Assembly (NCBI RefSeq): GCF_024006985.1
Contig: NZ_JAMXIB010000003.1
Coordinates: 1 to 64,000, forward strand
Reading direction: 5' to 3'
Origin: Robiginitalea marina
Lineage (GTDB): Bacteria; Bacteroidota; Bacteroidia; Flavobacteriales; Flavobacteriaceae
Length of the DNA: 64,000 nucleotides
Shown here: one piece after another, positions 25,405 to 32,853 of the stretch
How positions within the stretch are numbered: the first letter of the stretch is position 1
How the letters are laid out: every line of letters begins with the position of its first letter
The notes under the pieces: model-generated
What the model was told of the DNA's origin: nothing
Database searches by the model: none
What the model saw: only the letters and a program-made list of their open reading frames with translations
Position numbers and translations under genes: made by a program

Positions 25405-26526
25405 ATGAAGAAAAAAATGAAAAAATATTTAACTGCATTAATTGGACTTATCCTTTCAAGTTGTTCAAATGGACAAACAACCGTTGCTGAAAACGGGATT
25501 AAAAACCCAAATAATCGAATAACTAAAGAACAGTCTGAACTTCTATTTGAAAACACCAAATTATTTCCAAACAACACTCAATTATCACTTGCTTTAATTA
25601 AAAATGGAAAAGTTGACTTTATTGGAATTGAAAGAATAAATGACACAATTAAATTAATTGAAAATTATAAGGATGTTTTTGAAATAGGTTCTATAACTAA
25701 AGTATTTACAGCAACCTTATTGTCAAATTTTGTAAACGACCAAGAACTAAAATTAGATGACAATATCCAAGATTACCTTGATTTCAAAGTTAATTCCGAT
25801 AATGTAATCACTTTCAAGGAACTTGCAAATCATACTTCTGGACTTCCAAGATTGCCTTCAAACCTAAATCTTTTGTTTGTTGACCAAGACAATCCTTATA
25901 AAGATTACGACAAAGAAAAGCTTATAGATTATCTAACAAAAGAAGTCAAACTAAATCAAGAACCTGGAATTAGGTATGAGTACTCTAACCTTGGCGCTGG
26001 AGTTTTGGGATTTGAATTAGCAACTATTGCAAAATCAACTTATGAATTACTATTACAAGAGAAAATATTTACAAAATATAAAATGGTAAACTCTACGAGT
26101 AAAAGAGAAAATGTAAAAACTGAACTTGTGAAAGGATTAAACCCAAATGGGAAACCCACTTCGAATTGGGATTTTGATGTTTTAGCTGGTGGTGGAGCAA
26201 TTTTTTCTACTGTAGAAGATTTATCCAAGTTTGCTTTAGCTCAATTTGATATTGCGAATAAGGAATTAGCATTGACCCAAAAGCCTACATTTAAAGTAAA
26301 CGACAATATGAGTATAGGACTTGGATGGCATATTTTAAAAAGAAAAAATGGTGGCGAATTGATTTGGCATAATGGTGGAACTGGAGGCTATACTTCGTCA
26401 ATGGCCTTAGATTTAGAAAACAAAAATGGAATAGTAATACTATCCAATGTTTCTGCATTTAACGAAAAAACGGGCAATATTGACCAATTATGTTTCGGAC
26501 TGATAAAAACATTGGATGAAGACTAA
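25405..26526 (+). CDS. Serine beta-lactamase-like hydrolase (class C/PBP-like lipoprotein)
   Basis: The mature protein (lipobox near LILSSC, cysteine 20) has SxxK as SITK near 96-99, YSN (in YEYSNLG) as the Tyr-x-Asn motif, and WHNGGTGGY as the third, HxG-like motif. It belongs with esterase/DD-peptidase-like class C beta-lactamase homologues; antibiotic hydrolysis cannot be read from sequence. Start 25405 (ATG) opens the signal peptide; TTG at 25393 adds four residues. It is about one third GC, far below its surroundings, and is followed by a palindromic element, fitting a cassette. Confidence 0.85.
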   Translation: MKKKMKKYLTALIGLILSSCSNGQTTVAENGIKNPNNRITKEQSELLFENTKLFPNNTQLSLALIKNGKVDFIGIERINDTIKLIENYKDVFEIGSITKVFTATLLSNFVNDQELKLDDNIQDYLDFKVNSDNVITFKELANHTSGLPRLPSNLNLLFVDQDNPYKDYDKEKLIDYLTKEVKLNQEPGIRYEYSNLGAGVLGFELATIAKSTYELLLQEKIFTKYKMVNSTSKRENVKTELVKGLNPNGKPTSNWDFDVLAGGGAIFSTVEDLSKFALAQFDIANKELALTQKPTFKVNDNMSIGLGWHILKRKNGGELIWHNGGTGGYTSSMALDLENKNGIVILSNVSAFNEKTGNIDQLCFGLIKTLDED

Positions 26527-26532
26527 CGAAAT

Positions 26533-26663
26533 GCCAACAATGGCTATACGTAATGCTGTCGGAAGTGCTGAAATGAAAGTAATTACATTAAATAAACTAA
26601 CTGCTAAGCGGAAAGTAAAGTACCTCGAAATCCGGCACTAAGCATAGCCGAGACCGTTGTGGC
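26533..26663. repeat. Cassette-end palindromic element A
   Basis: Imperfect inverted repeat: left arm 26533-26562 (GCCAACAATGGCTATACGTA...), right arm 26632-26663 (..CATAGCCGAGACCGTTGTGG), separated by about 70 nt. The right arm contains CATAGCCGAGACCGTTG, related to the ends of two neighbouring units. attC-like in size and shape, though without a strict RYYYAAC/GTTRRRY pair. Confidence 0.55.
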
Positions 26664-26672
26664 CAATTAAAA

Positions 26673-27206
26673 ATGAAAGTCATTTTAAATACCAGAACAA
26701 AAATTTTAATCACAACAATCGTAGCTGTTTTTGTATTGGGCATTCTCATTTTGGAACATTTTCGCGGCGGTGTTATCTCGCATCACCTGTTAGCCAAAGA
26801 AGACATGCCTAAAATATCTAATTGGTGGGGGATTCTGATCGTTCCCTTAGTCTCCTGGGCATTGCTCACCCTTATTCAAAAGAGGCATAAGAGGTCCGCT
26901 AACCATCAAAAAATGGTTTCCAAACAGGAGATTTATGGTTTTATCGGTGCGTTTATCTTCGGGATTATTATTACGGTTCTATTTTATAATGCCCCTGAAT
27001 TGCCTGGATATCTTTTGTTAATGACATTTGTAGTAGCCCTTTTTCTTCCCATAGATAGACCTGAGTATTATTTAGGTTTTATTTTAAGCATGACCTATGG
27101 TTTTGGAGGGATTCTACCCGTTTTGTTTGGCCTGGGATTAATGGCGGTCTACACGATAGAATATCGTTACATCCGTAAAGGATTGCTGGAAGGTCTGCGC
27201 AGTTGA
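26673..27206 (+). CDS. Hypothetical polytopic membrane protein
   Basis: A 177-residue protein with about five hydrophobic helices (LITTIVAVFVLGILIL, WGILIVPLVSWALLTLI, GFIGAFIFGIIITVLFY, GYLLLMTFVVALFLPI, YYLGFILSMTYGFGGILPVL) and a basic segment after the second. No family recognised. It starts 9 bp after palindromic element A and ends just before element B, the expected position for a single-gene cassette. GC is below the core average. Confidence 0.6.
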   Translation: MKVILNTRTKILITTIVAVFVLGILILEHFRGGVISHHLLAKEDMPKISNWWGILIVPLVSWALLTLIQKRHKRSANHQKMVSKQEIYGFIGAFIFGIIITVLFYNAPELPGYLLLMTFVVALFLPIDRPEYYLGFILSMTYGFGGILPVLFGLGLMAVYTIEYRYIRKGLLEGLRS

Positions 27207-27212
27207 GGCGCC

Positions 27213-27236
27213 GGGCCATAGCCAGGGCCGTTGGCG
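27213..27236. repeat. Cassette-end element B (right arm)
   Basis: GGGCCATAGCCAGGGCCGTTGGCG lies 6 bp past a stop codon. CATAGCC-R-R-G-R-CCGTTG matches element A. Only the right arm is plain; the left part, near the stop codon, is short. Confidence 0.45.
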
Positions 27237-27269
27237 TTTATTTTATTCGAACCAGAACAGCACTAAAAA

Positions 27270-27380
27270 GTATACTTTTAGGTATACTTTTATTTTTTAA
27301 ACATACTTATATGTATTCTTTATGTTGTTTGTTTATACTTATTTGTATACTTTTGATTTAATATTAATACATATACGTAT
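27270..27380. promoter_or_regulatory. Four-site operator array ATAC-N6-GTAT
   Basis: Four palindromes of the form ATAC, six bases, GTAT start at 27272, 27303, 27335 and 27367. Pitches are 31, 32 and 32 bp, about three helical turns, so all sites face the same side of the DNA. They fill the AT-rich region just before the HTH gene at 27396. Likely bound by that HTH protein, alone or with its Fic partner, for autoregulation. Confidence 0.75.
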
Positions 27381-27395
27381 TCATTACTAACAGAA

Positions 27396-27857
27396 ATGAG
27401 AAACAAAAGACAACTTCTAATTGAACAATTAGACCAGAAATTGATGAAATTTCAAGAATCAGCATTGGTTTTGGTACCAACGAAGGGATGGATAAACACC
27501 ATTAGGACCACATTAAATATGACTCGGGACCAATTGGGCACCAAACTTGGAATGTCTAAAGGAGCAATACAAAAGATTGAAGAAAGAGAAGCTAAAGGCC
27601 AAATAACAATTAATAAATTAAAAGATGTGGGCCAGGCCTTAAATATGAAATTTGTATATGGATTTGTTCCAAATGATGGATCTATTGAAAATTTAATTCG
27701 CCTGGAATCGGAAAAATTAGCCCGGAAAATAGTGTTAAGGACCAATCAAAATATGAAGCTGGAGGACCAGGGAATTGGGGATGAAAAGTTAAATGACACT
27801 ATTAACGACCTCGCAAATGAAATTAAAAGAGAAGTACGAAAATCTTTATGGGATTAG
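27396..27857 (+). CDS. Mobile mystery protein A (HTH antitoxin-like)
   Basis: A 153-residue protein with an Xre-type helix-turn-helix (MTRDQLGTKLGMSKGAIQKI) near residues 45-65, matching the family called mobile mystery protein A, known to occur with a Fic-domain protein B in mobile elements. The end (LANEIKREVRKSLWD) is helical. It overlaps the downstream gene by 10 bp. Upstream lies a phased array of four palindromes, so it probably represses its own promoter. AT-rich. Confidence 0.88.
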   Translation: MRNKRQLLIEQLDQKLMKFQESALVLVPTKGWINTIRTTLNMTRDQLGTKLGMSKGAIQKIEEREAKGQITINKLKDVGQALNMKFVYGFVPNDGSIENLIRLESEKLARKIVLRTNQNMKLEDQGIGDEKLNDTINDLANEIKREVRKSLWD

Positions 27858-28444
27858 AATTAAAATATGAAGAAGGACAAACCCCTTTAGATGAAAATGA
27901 AAAGGAAGGTCTGAAAATTAAGTCGATTACAACTCAGGGAGAACTGGATGAATTCGAACAGTTAAACATTGAAAAAGCTGTGGAATGGACTATTCGAACC
28001 AATTTAAAAGCTGAGAAAATATTGACTGAAAAGTTTGTAAAAGACCTCCACAAACGAATGTATGGTGAAGTATGGAAATGGGCAGGTGAATTCAGAAGGT
28101 CAGAAAAAAACATTGGAATACCCTGGACACGAATTGGCATGGAATTGAGAAACTTGCTGGCCGACACCAAATATTGGATTGAAAATAATACGTATTCGCC
28201 AGAGGAAATTGCTATAAGATTCAAACATAGACTAGTATCTATTCATTGTTTTCCAAATGGCAACGGAAGGCACTCAAGACTGATGGCTGACATTATCATA
28301 GAATCAATATTCGGGAAAGAAATATTTTCCTGGCATCAATCAAATATGGCCAAAGCAGACGAAACAAGAAAAGAGTATATTAAATCGCTAAGGGAAGCTG
28401 ATAATGGAAATATTAAACCGTTAATAGAATTCGCAAAAAACTAA
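27848..28444 (+). CDS. Mobile mystery protein B (Fic/DOC domain)
   Basis: A 198-residue protein with a complete Fic motif HCFPNGNGRHSR at residues 133-144 (HxFxxGNGRxxR); the histidine, acidic-position asparagine and arginines needed for nucleotide transfer are in place. It overlaps protein A by 10 bp, the signature pair of this family. Fic enzymes typically transfer AMP to a protein; whether this one is a toxin is not shown by sequence. No obvious inhibitory S/TxxxE/DG helix identified. Confidence 0.9.
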   Translation: MGLELKYEEGQTPLDENEKEGLKIKSITTQGELDEFEQLNIEKAVEWTIRTNLKAEKILTEKFVKDLHKRMYGEVWKWAGEFRRSEKNIGIPWTRIGMELRNLLADTKYWIENNTYSPEEIAIRFKHRLVSIHCFPNGNGRHSRLMADIIIESIFGKEIFSWHQSNMAKADETRKEYIKSLREADNGNIKPLIEFAKN

Positions 28445-28446
28445 AG

Positions 28447-28495
28447 CCAGCAACGGATAAACCCTTAAAACGGTTCATATACCAGGCCGTTGCGC
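28447..28495. repeat. Cassette-end palindromic element C
   Basis: CCAGCAACGG (28447-28456) pairs with CCGTTGCGC at the far end; the right arm ATACCAGGCCGTTGCGC (28479-28495) matches elements A and B (ATA, CC, GG, CCGTTG). It begins three bases after the Fic gene stop. Confidence 0.55.
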
Positions 28496-28579
28496 TTCAT
28501 TATGAGAAACTCAATTAAGAAATAATACCCGGGAGAGCCGAAAACCGACCACAATAGGTATTAAATAACAACCGAAACC

Positions 28580-28987
28580 ATGAAAACCGAACAAACCATT
28601 CAAATCATTGACGCTTTGTACAACGCTTTTTCCACGGGCGATATACCAACTGTTCTGGGATTAATGCATCCCAAAATCGAATGGAACGAAGCCGAAAGCA
28701 ATTCGCTTGCAGATGGTAACCCCTACATAGGTCCGGATGCAATTTTAGAAGGTGTTTTTGCGCGTCTTGGTGCTAACCACGAATACTTTGGTTTACAGGA
28801 CATTAAACTTCACGGGATGAGCAACAACAAGGTCCTGGCTACGCTGCGATATGATGCTAAAGTCAACGCTACCGGCAAAGCCTATAATGCCCAGACCGCA
28901 CATCTGTGGACGCTAAATGACGAAGGCAAAATTACTGCCTTCCAGCAATATGTGGATACCAGGAAATTGGCAGATTCAGGGGCGTAG
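28580..28987 (+). CDS. SnoaL-like / NTF2-fold protein
   Basis: A 135-residue protein with the NTF2-like pattern: an early helix (IQIIDALYNAFSTGDIPTVL), MHPKIEWNEAES and a late beta-strand region (HLWTLNDEGKITAFQQYVDT). Typical length for SnoaL-like proteins, a fold used by ketosteroid isomerases and many unrelated enzymes. Function unassigned. It follows the cassette region; GC is intermediate. Confidence 0.75.
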   Translation: MKTEQTIQIIDALYNAFSTGDIPTVLGLMHPKIEWNEAESNSLADGNPYIGPDAILEGVFARLGANHEYFGLQDIKLHGMSNNKVLATLRYDAKVNATGKAYNAQTAHLWTLNDEGKITAFQQYVDTRKLADSGA

Positions 28988-29055
28988 TTTTGTTTGTGTT
29001 GACTTTCCAGCGCATAAAAAACGAAAGTGAACATGTATAGGTCCCCCTATTTCTT

Positions 29056-29388
29056 GGATAGAAAACCTCGCACCTAGAATCCACCTGGGTTGGTACGCCC
29101 TGCGGCGTACCGACCAGAGAAGCCCCGCTCCTGCAAACAGGTCCCGAACCGAAGGGAGGGATAGAAAATCTTGCACTTAGAATCCACCTGGGTTGCTTTC
29201 TCCTACGTCGAAAGCGACCAGTTCGTCCCGCTACTGCAAACACGTCCCGAACCGTAGGGAGGGATAGAAAACCTTGCACCTAGAATCCACCTGGGTTTGC
29301 AGGAATTCCACTTCAATGAAGTTTTATCCTTCTTTCCTGCCTGGGTTCATTCACTGCGTGAATGGACCAGTTCGTCCCGCTACTGCAA
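29056..29388. repeat. Three-copy 103-nt tandem repeat with variable hairpins
   Basis: Conserved blocks GGATAGAAAA, GCACCTAGAATCCACCTGGGTT, GACCAG and CCCGCTACTGCAAA repeat, with unit starts at 29056, 29159 and 29262 (exactly 103 nt apart). Between CTGGG and CCAG each copy has a different stem: GGTACGCC/GGCGTACC, GCTTTC/GAAAGC, then two (GCAGGAA/TTCCTGC and CATTCAC/GTGAATG). Stems change on both sides, so structure rather than sequence is kept. A truncated fourth start (ATAGAAAACC) follows. Confidence 0.8.
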
Positions 29389-29398
29389 ATAGAAAACC

Positions 29399-29427
29399 AC
29401 GCTTCGCTACCGCGAAGCGTTTTTTTT
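29399..29427 (+). terminator. Rho-independent terminator
   Basis: Stem ACGCTTCGC, loop TACC, stem GCGAAGCGT followed by eight T residues. Directed to the + strand. Confidence 0.75.
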
Positions 29428-29474
29428 CATTCCCGTCCGAAACCTCAAGCAAGCTTGGGTTTCTTCCTGGAATG

Positions 29475-29504
29475 AAAAAACCCACGCCTTCCGGCGTGGG
29501 TTTT
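29475..29504 (-). terminator. Terminator of the CAT-anticodon tRNA
   Basis: Stem CCCACGCC/GGCGTGGG with loop TTCC; six T residues follow on the minus strand, where the tRNA is read. T residues also follow on the plus strand, so it may work both ways. Confidence 0.8.
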
Positions 29505-29514
29505 CTGCTTGATG

Positions 29515-29588
29515 TGGTCCCACCTGGGCTCGAACCAGGGACCCTCTGATTATGAGTCAGATGCTCTAACCGACTGAGCTATAGGACC
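29515..29588 (-). tRNA. tRNA with CAT anticodon (elongator Met or Ile2)
   Basis: The minus-strand sequence folds as a standard 74-nt tRNA: acceptor GGTCCTA paired with TGGGACC, D-arm GCTCAGTCGGTTAGAGC, anticodon stem TCTGA/TCAGA around loop CTCATAA (anticodon CAT), T-loop TTCGAGC, discriminator A; CCA is not encoded. C4-G69 and C5-G68 pairs resemble Ile2 isoacceptors that need lysidine; elongator Met is the alternative. A terminator follows at 29475-29504. Confidence 0.92.
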
Positions 29589-29632
29589 TTTAGGTTGTCA
29601 AGACCTTATGAACTTATGTTTTTCGGACCTTA

Positions 29633-29699
29633 CCCCTAAGCGAGCTTTGCGCTACTTTGGGGCTTGCCCTGTAGTGAGCTCCGCTCTACTACAGGGCAA
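29633..29699. repeat. Pair of hairpins with GAGC/GCTC core
   Basis: Hairpin one (29633-29662) has arms CCCCTAAG/CTTTGGGG with one mismatch; hairpin two (29664-29699) has arms TTGCCCTGTAGT/ACTACAGGGCAA around GAGCTCCGCTCT. The loop module GTGAGCTNCGCTCTAC also occurs in the palindromic elements at 1831 and 2986. It lies between the epimerase gene end and the tRNA, possibly as a terminator. Confidence 0.6.
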
Positions 29700-29738
29700 T
29701 ATTACCACTATTTTCCCGGGGTCGCAACAGGGGTGTGC

Positions 29739-30146
29739 TTACTCCGGTGGGGCGTCCTGGCAGAGTTCGATCAGCACCCCGTTGGTGGTTTTGGGGTGCA
29801 CGAAGGCGACCAGCTTGTTGTCGGCCCCTTTCTTCGGGGTTTCGTTCAGGACGGTGAACCCCTCGGCTTTCAGGCGGGCGATTTCTGCGTGGATGTCGGC
29901 CACGTCGAAGGCGATGTGGTGGATGCCCTCCCCTTTGCGCTCCAGGTATTTGGCGATCGGGCTCCCGGGGGTGGTGGCTTCCAGCAGCTCAATCTTGTTC
30001 GGGCCCGCCTGGAAGAAGGACGTTTTTACGCCTTCAGAGGCCACTTCCTCCATCTTGTAGGGGGGTTGCCCGAAGAGTTTTCCGAAAAGGGCATTGGAGG
30101 CCTCCAGGTCGTTTACGGCAATGCCGATATGTTCGATTTTTCGCAT
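29739..30146 (-). CDS. mce: Methylmalonyl-CoA epimerase
   Basis: The 135-residue protein begins MRKIEHIGIAVNDLEASNAL, then ERKGEGIHHIAFDVADIHAE and ends NGVLIELCQ: a vicinal oxygen chelate fold with its two histidines and glutamate ligands, and a length typical of the epimerase. It interconverts (2R)- and (2S)-methylmalonyl-CoA in the propionate pathway. The frame continues upstream, but ATG at 30146 is the family-consistent start and leaves room for a divergent promoter with rbfA. Confidence 0.92.
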   Translation of the reverse strand: MRKIEHIGIAVNDLEASNALFGKLFGQPPYKMEEVASEGVKTSFFQAGPNKIELLEATTPGSPIAKYLERKGEGIHHIAFDVADIHAEIARLKAEGFTVLNETPKKGADNKLVAFVHPKTTNGVLIELCQDAPPE

Positions 30147-30185
30147 TCTGCCCCGGTTTCCCACGAAATTACGCACTTTTGTCTG

Positions 30186-30193
30186 TATTTTTG
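30186..30193 (+). promoter_or_regulatory. -7 promoter element TATTTTTG, near the rbfA start
   Basis: A perfect TAnnTTTG box ending only 4 bp before the rbfA ATG (30198). If transcription starts about 7 bp after the box centre, the mRNA would begin at or just before the start codon, so rbfA may be leaderless. Confidence 0.5.
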
Positions 30194-30197
30194 CGGT

Positions 30198-30590
30198 ATG
30201 GAGACCCAACGACAGAAAAAAATTGCAGGCCTGGTACAACAGGACCTGGCCGAAATCCTGCAGCGGGCCGCCGTGGACGGCGGGCTGAAAGGGGTAATCA
30301 TTTCCGTCTCCAAGGTTACCGTTACCTCCGACCTCTCCGTGGCCCGGGTGTACGTGAGCATCTTCCCCCCCAAAGAAGGGCCTGCCCTGCTGAAGGGGAT
30401 CCAGGCCGATAAGGTGAAAATACGCCACGAACTGGCCCAGCGCACCCGCCACCAGCTGCGGCGCGTGCCCGAGCTGATGTTCTTCCTCGACGACTCCCTC
30501 GACTATATCGAAAACATCGAAAAGTCGCTCAACGAAGGGGAGAACCCCATCGAAAACCCCGACTTGCTGGAACGCCGCAAAAAGTCCTGA
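30198..30590 (+). CDS. rbfA: Ribosome-binding factor A
   Basis: The 130-residue protein (METQRQKKIAGLVQQDLAEI ... VTSDLSVARVYVSIF ... LMFFLDDSLDYIENIEK) has the KH-like fold of RbfA, which helps 16S rRNA processing in 30S assembly. The 5' start at 30198 follows a -7 box by four bases. It is followed 3 bp later by the LolC/E-like permease gene, so the two share an operon. Confidence 0.93.
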   Translation: METQRQKKIAGLVQQDLAEILQRAAVDGGLKGVIISVSKVTVTSDLSVARVYVSIFPPKEGPALLKGIQADKVKIRHELAQRTRHQLRRVPELMFFLDDSLDYIENIEKSLNEGENPIENPDLLERRKKS

Positions 30591-30592
30591 GG

Positions 30593-31804
30593 GTGAAGGT
30601 GCCGCTGTACATCGCCGGCAGGTATTTGCGCTCGCGCAGCAGCCAGAACGCCGTAAACATCATCAACGCCGTCACCTTCGCCGTAATCGTGATCGGCTCC
30701 GCAGCCCTGTTTATAGTCCTCTCAGGCTTTTCGGGCCTGAAGTCCTTCAGCCTGTCGTTCAGCAACACCTTCGACCCCGACCTGAAGGCCGCCCCCCTTA
30801 CCGGCAAGACCTTTACCCTCGACCCCTCCGTTTCCCGCGCCCTGATGGACCTGCCCGAGGTGGCCTCCTTTTCGGCCGAACTGGAAGAGCGCGTATACCT
30901 GACCCATAAGCAAAAAAGCCGCATCGCCTGGATCAAGGGGGTCGACAGCGCCTATTCCCGGGTCACGGGCATAGACAGCACCCTCTTCCTGGGCCAGTGG
31001 GACCTGGTCGGCCAACAGACCGTGACCGGCATCGACATCGCCAACCTGCTGGGCCTGAGCATACAGGACTACCGCAGCCCCCTGGTGGTGCTGGCCCCGA
31101 AGCCGGGCAAGGGCAGCCTGGGGGCCGGCGGGCTGGGCGAGAAACCCTATAACCAGCTTTCCCTGGTGCTCAGCGGGGTCTACCAGCTCGAGGAAAACCT
31201 CGACAAAAAATATGTCTTCGCCGAATTGCCCCTTGTGCAGGCCCTCCTGGAGCGGGGCTACGACCAGGTGTCGGGCCTGAACATCCGCCTGCAGCCCGGG
31301 GCCGATGAGGAGGGGGCGCGCAAGGCCGTACAGGCCGTGCTGGGCCCCGGGGTGGGCCTGAAAAACCGCAAAGAGCTGAACCAGACCCTCTACCGCATGC
31401 TCAACACCGAGAACCTGGCCACCTACCTCATTTTTACCCTGGTGCTTATCATCGCCCTGTTTAACGTGGTGGGGGCCATCATCATGATGATCCTCGACAA
31501 GCAGCAGAATTCCCGCACCCTGTATTCCCTGGGGCTCACCCTGAAAGACCTGCGTCGCGTTTACTTCATCCAGGGCGTGATGGTCACCAGCGCCGGCGGG
31601 CTGATCGGCCTGCTGATCGGGTCGGCCCTGATTGCCTCCCAGCTGTTTTTCGGCTGGTTGAAAATCACCCCTTCCCTCGCCTACCCGGTGGAATACCGCC
31701 TGGCCAACGTGGGCATCGTACTGGCAACCATTTTGGTGCTGGGCGTCATTGCCGCGAAAATCGCGAGCACGCGCATTACCTATAAGCTTTTGAAGGGGGC
31801 CTGA
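30593..31804 (+). CDS. LolC/E-like ABC transporter permease (FtsX domain)
   Basis: A 403-residue membrane protein with an amino helix (VIVIGSAALFIVLSGFSG), a large periplasmic domain (KGVDSAYSRVTGIDSTLFLG) and three carboxyl helices (YLIFTLVLIIALFNVVGAII, then VMVTSAGGLIGLLIGSALI, and the last near IVLATILVLGVIAAK), the MacB/LolE FtsX arrangement. Role: lipoprotein release toward the outer membrane, by family; the ATPase is not adjacent. Start GTG at 30593, three bases after rbfA. Confidence 0.88.
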   Translation: MKVPLYIAGRYLRSRSSQNAVNIINAVTFAVIVIGSAALFIVLSGFSGLKSFSLSFSNTFDPDLKAAPLTGKTFTLDPSVSRALMDLPEVASFSAELEERVYLTHKQKSRIAWIKGVDSAYSRVTGIDSTLFLGQWDLVGQQTVTGIDIANLLGLSIQDYRSPLVVLAPKPGKGSLGAGGLGEKPYNQLSLVLSGVYQLEENLDKKYVFAELPLVQALLERGYDQVSGLNIRLQPGADEEGARKAVQAVLGPGVGLKNRKELNQTLYRMLNTENLATYLIFTLVLIIALFNVVGAIIMMILDKQQNSRTLYSLGLTLKDLRRVYFIQGVMVTSAGGLIGLLIGSALIASQLFFGWLKITPSLAYPVEYRLANVGIVLATILVLGVIAAKIASTRITYKLLKGA

Positions 31805-31807
31805 CCG

Positions 31808-32800
31808 TCAGGCAAATACGTGGTCCGAAAAGGCTTCCAGGGCCTCCTCGAAGGCGGTGAACACCTCGGCGGCATCGTCGCTGGTCACCATCCGCGCACG
31901 GAAGGGCTTGAAGTTCGGGATGCCCTTGAAGTAGTTGCTGTAGTGCCTCCGGGTCTCCAGGACCCCGAGGGTTTCCCCTTTCCAGGCGATGGCCATCTGC
32001 AGGTGCCTGCGGGCGGCATCCACCCGGTCGGCCATGGAGGGCGGCGGCAGGTGCTCCCCGGTTTTGAAGTAGTGTTTCACCTCCCGGAAAAACCAGGGGT
32101 ACCCGATGGAGGCCCGGCCGATCATGGCCCCGTCGAGGCCGTACCGGTCGCGCATGCGCATGGCCGCCTCCGGGGTATCCACGTCGCCGTTGCCGAACAC
32201 GGGGATGTGCATGCGGGGGTTGTTCTTCACCTCTGCAATGGGCCCCCAGTCGGCCTCCCCCTTGTACATCTGCACCCGGGTGCGGCCGTGGATGGAAATG
32301 GCCTGTATGCCTACATCCTGGAGCCGTTCCGCCACCTCCACGATGCGGATCGATTCGCTGTCCCACCCCAGTCGGGTTTTCACCGTTACAGGCAGGTGGG
32401 TGCGTCTGACCATGGCTTCGGTAAGCTTTACCATCAGGGGGATGTCGCGCAAGATGCCCGCCCCGGCGTTCTTGCATACCACCTTCTTGACCGGGCACCC
32501 GAAATTGATGTCGATAATGTCGGGGCCCGTGGCGGTGACGATGTCGATGGCCTGCAGCATGGAATCCATCTCGGCCCCGAAAATCTGGATGCCGATGGGG
32601 CGTTCCTTCTCGTAGATGTCGAGTTTGATGGTGCTTTTGGCCGCATCGCGGATCAGCCCCTCAGAGGAGATGAACTCCGTGTACATCAGGTCGGCGCCCT
32701 GCTCCTTGCAAAGGGTGCGGAAGGGCGGGTCGCTCACATCCTCCATGGGGGCGAGCAACAGCGGGAACTCCGGCAGGGTTACAGGGCCAATTTGCGGCAT
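31808..32800 (-). CDS. dusB: tRNA-dihydrouridine synthase B
   Basis: An FMN enzyme with LLLAPMEDVSDPPFR, the DINFGCPVKKVVCKNAGAGI catalytic block (second cysteine is the acid) and SIHGRTRVQMY; these match DusB, which reduces uridine to dihydrouridine in the tRNA D-loop. 330 residues. The GTG at 32806 could extend the protein by two residues; ATG at 32800 is preferred. It converges with the permease gene with 3 bp between. Confidence 0.93.
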   Translation of the reverse strand: MPQIGPVTLPEFPLLLAPMEDVSDPPFRTLCKEQGADLMYTEFISSEGLIRDAAKSTIKLDIYEKERPIGIQIFGAEMDSMLQAIDIVTATGPDIIDINFGCPVKKVVCKNAGAGILRDIPLMVKLTEAMVRRTHLPVTVKTRLGWDSESIRIVEVAERLQDVGIQAISIHGRTRVQMYKGEADWGPIAEVKNNPRMHIPVFGNGDVDTPEAAMRMRDRYGLDGAMIGRASIGYPWFFREVKHYFKTGEHLPPPSMADRVDAARRHLQMAIAWKGETLGVLETRRHYSNYFKGIPNFKPFRARMVTSDDAAEVFTAFEEALEAFSDHVFA

Positions 32801-32853
32801 GGGCACGGTTTTGGAAGGGCAAATTTACGAATTACCAGGGAATTGTGCCGAAC

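Noticed and set aside
29056-29388. CRISPR array
   Set aside because: Three 103-nt units have long conserved repeats and hairpin-forming inserts rather than short repeats with unique spacers, and no cas gene is nearby.
29739-30452. Extended methylmalonyl-CoA epimerase of 237 residues
   Set aside because: The first 102 residues run opposite rbfA, lack family similarity and would remove the shared promoter. MRKIEHIGIAV at 30146 is the expected start.
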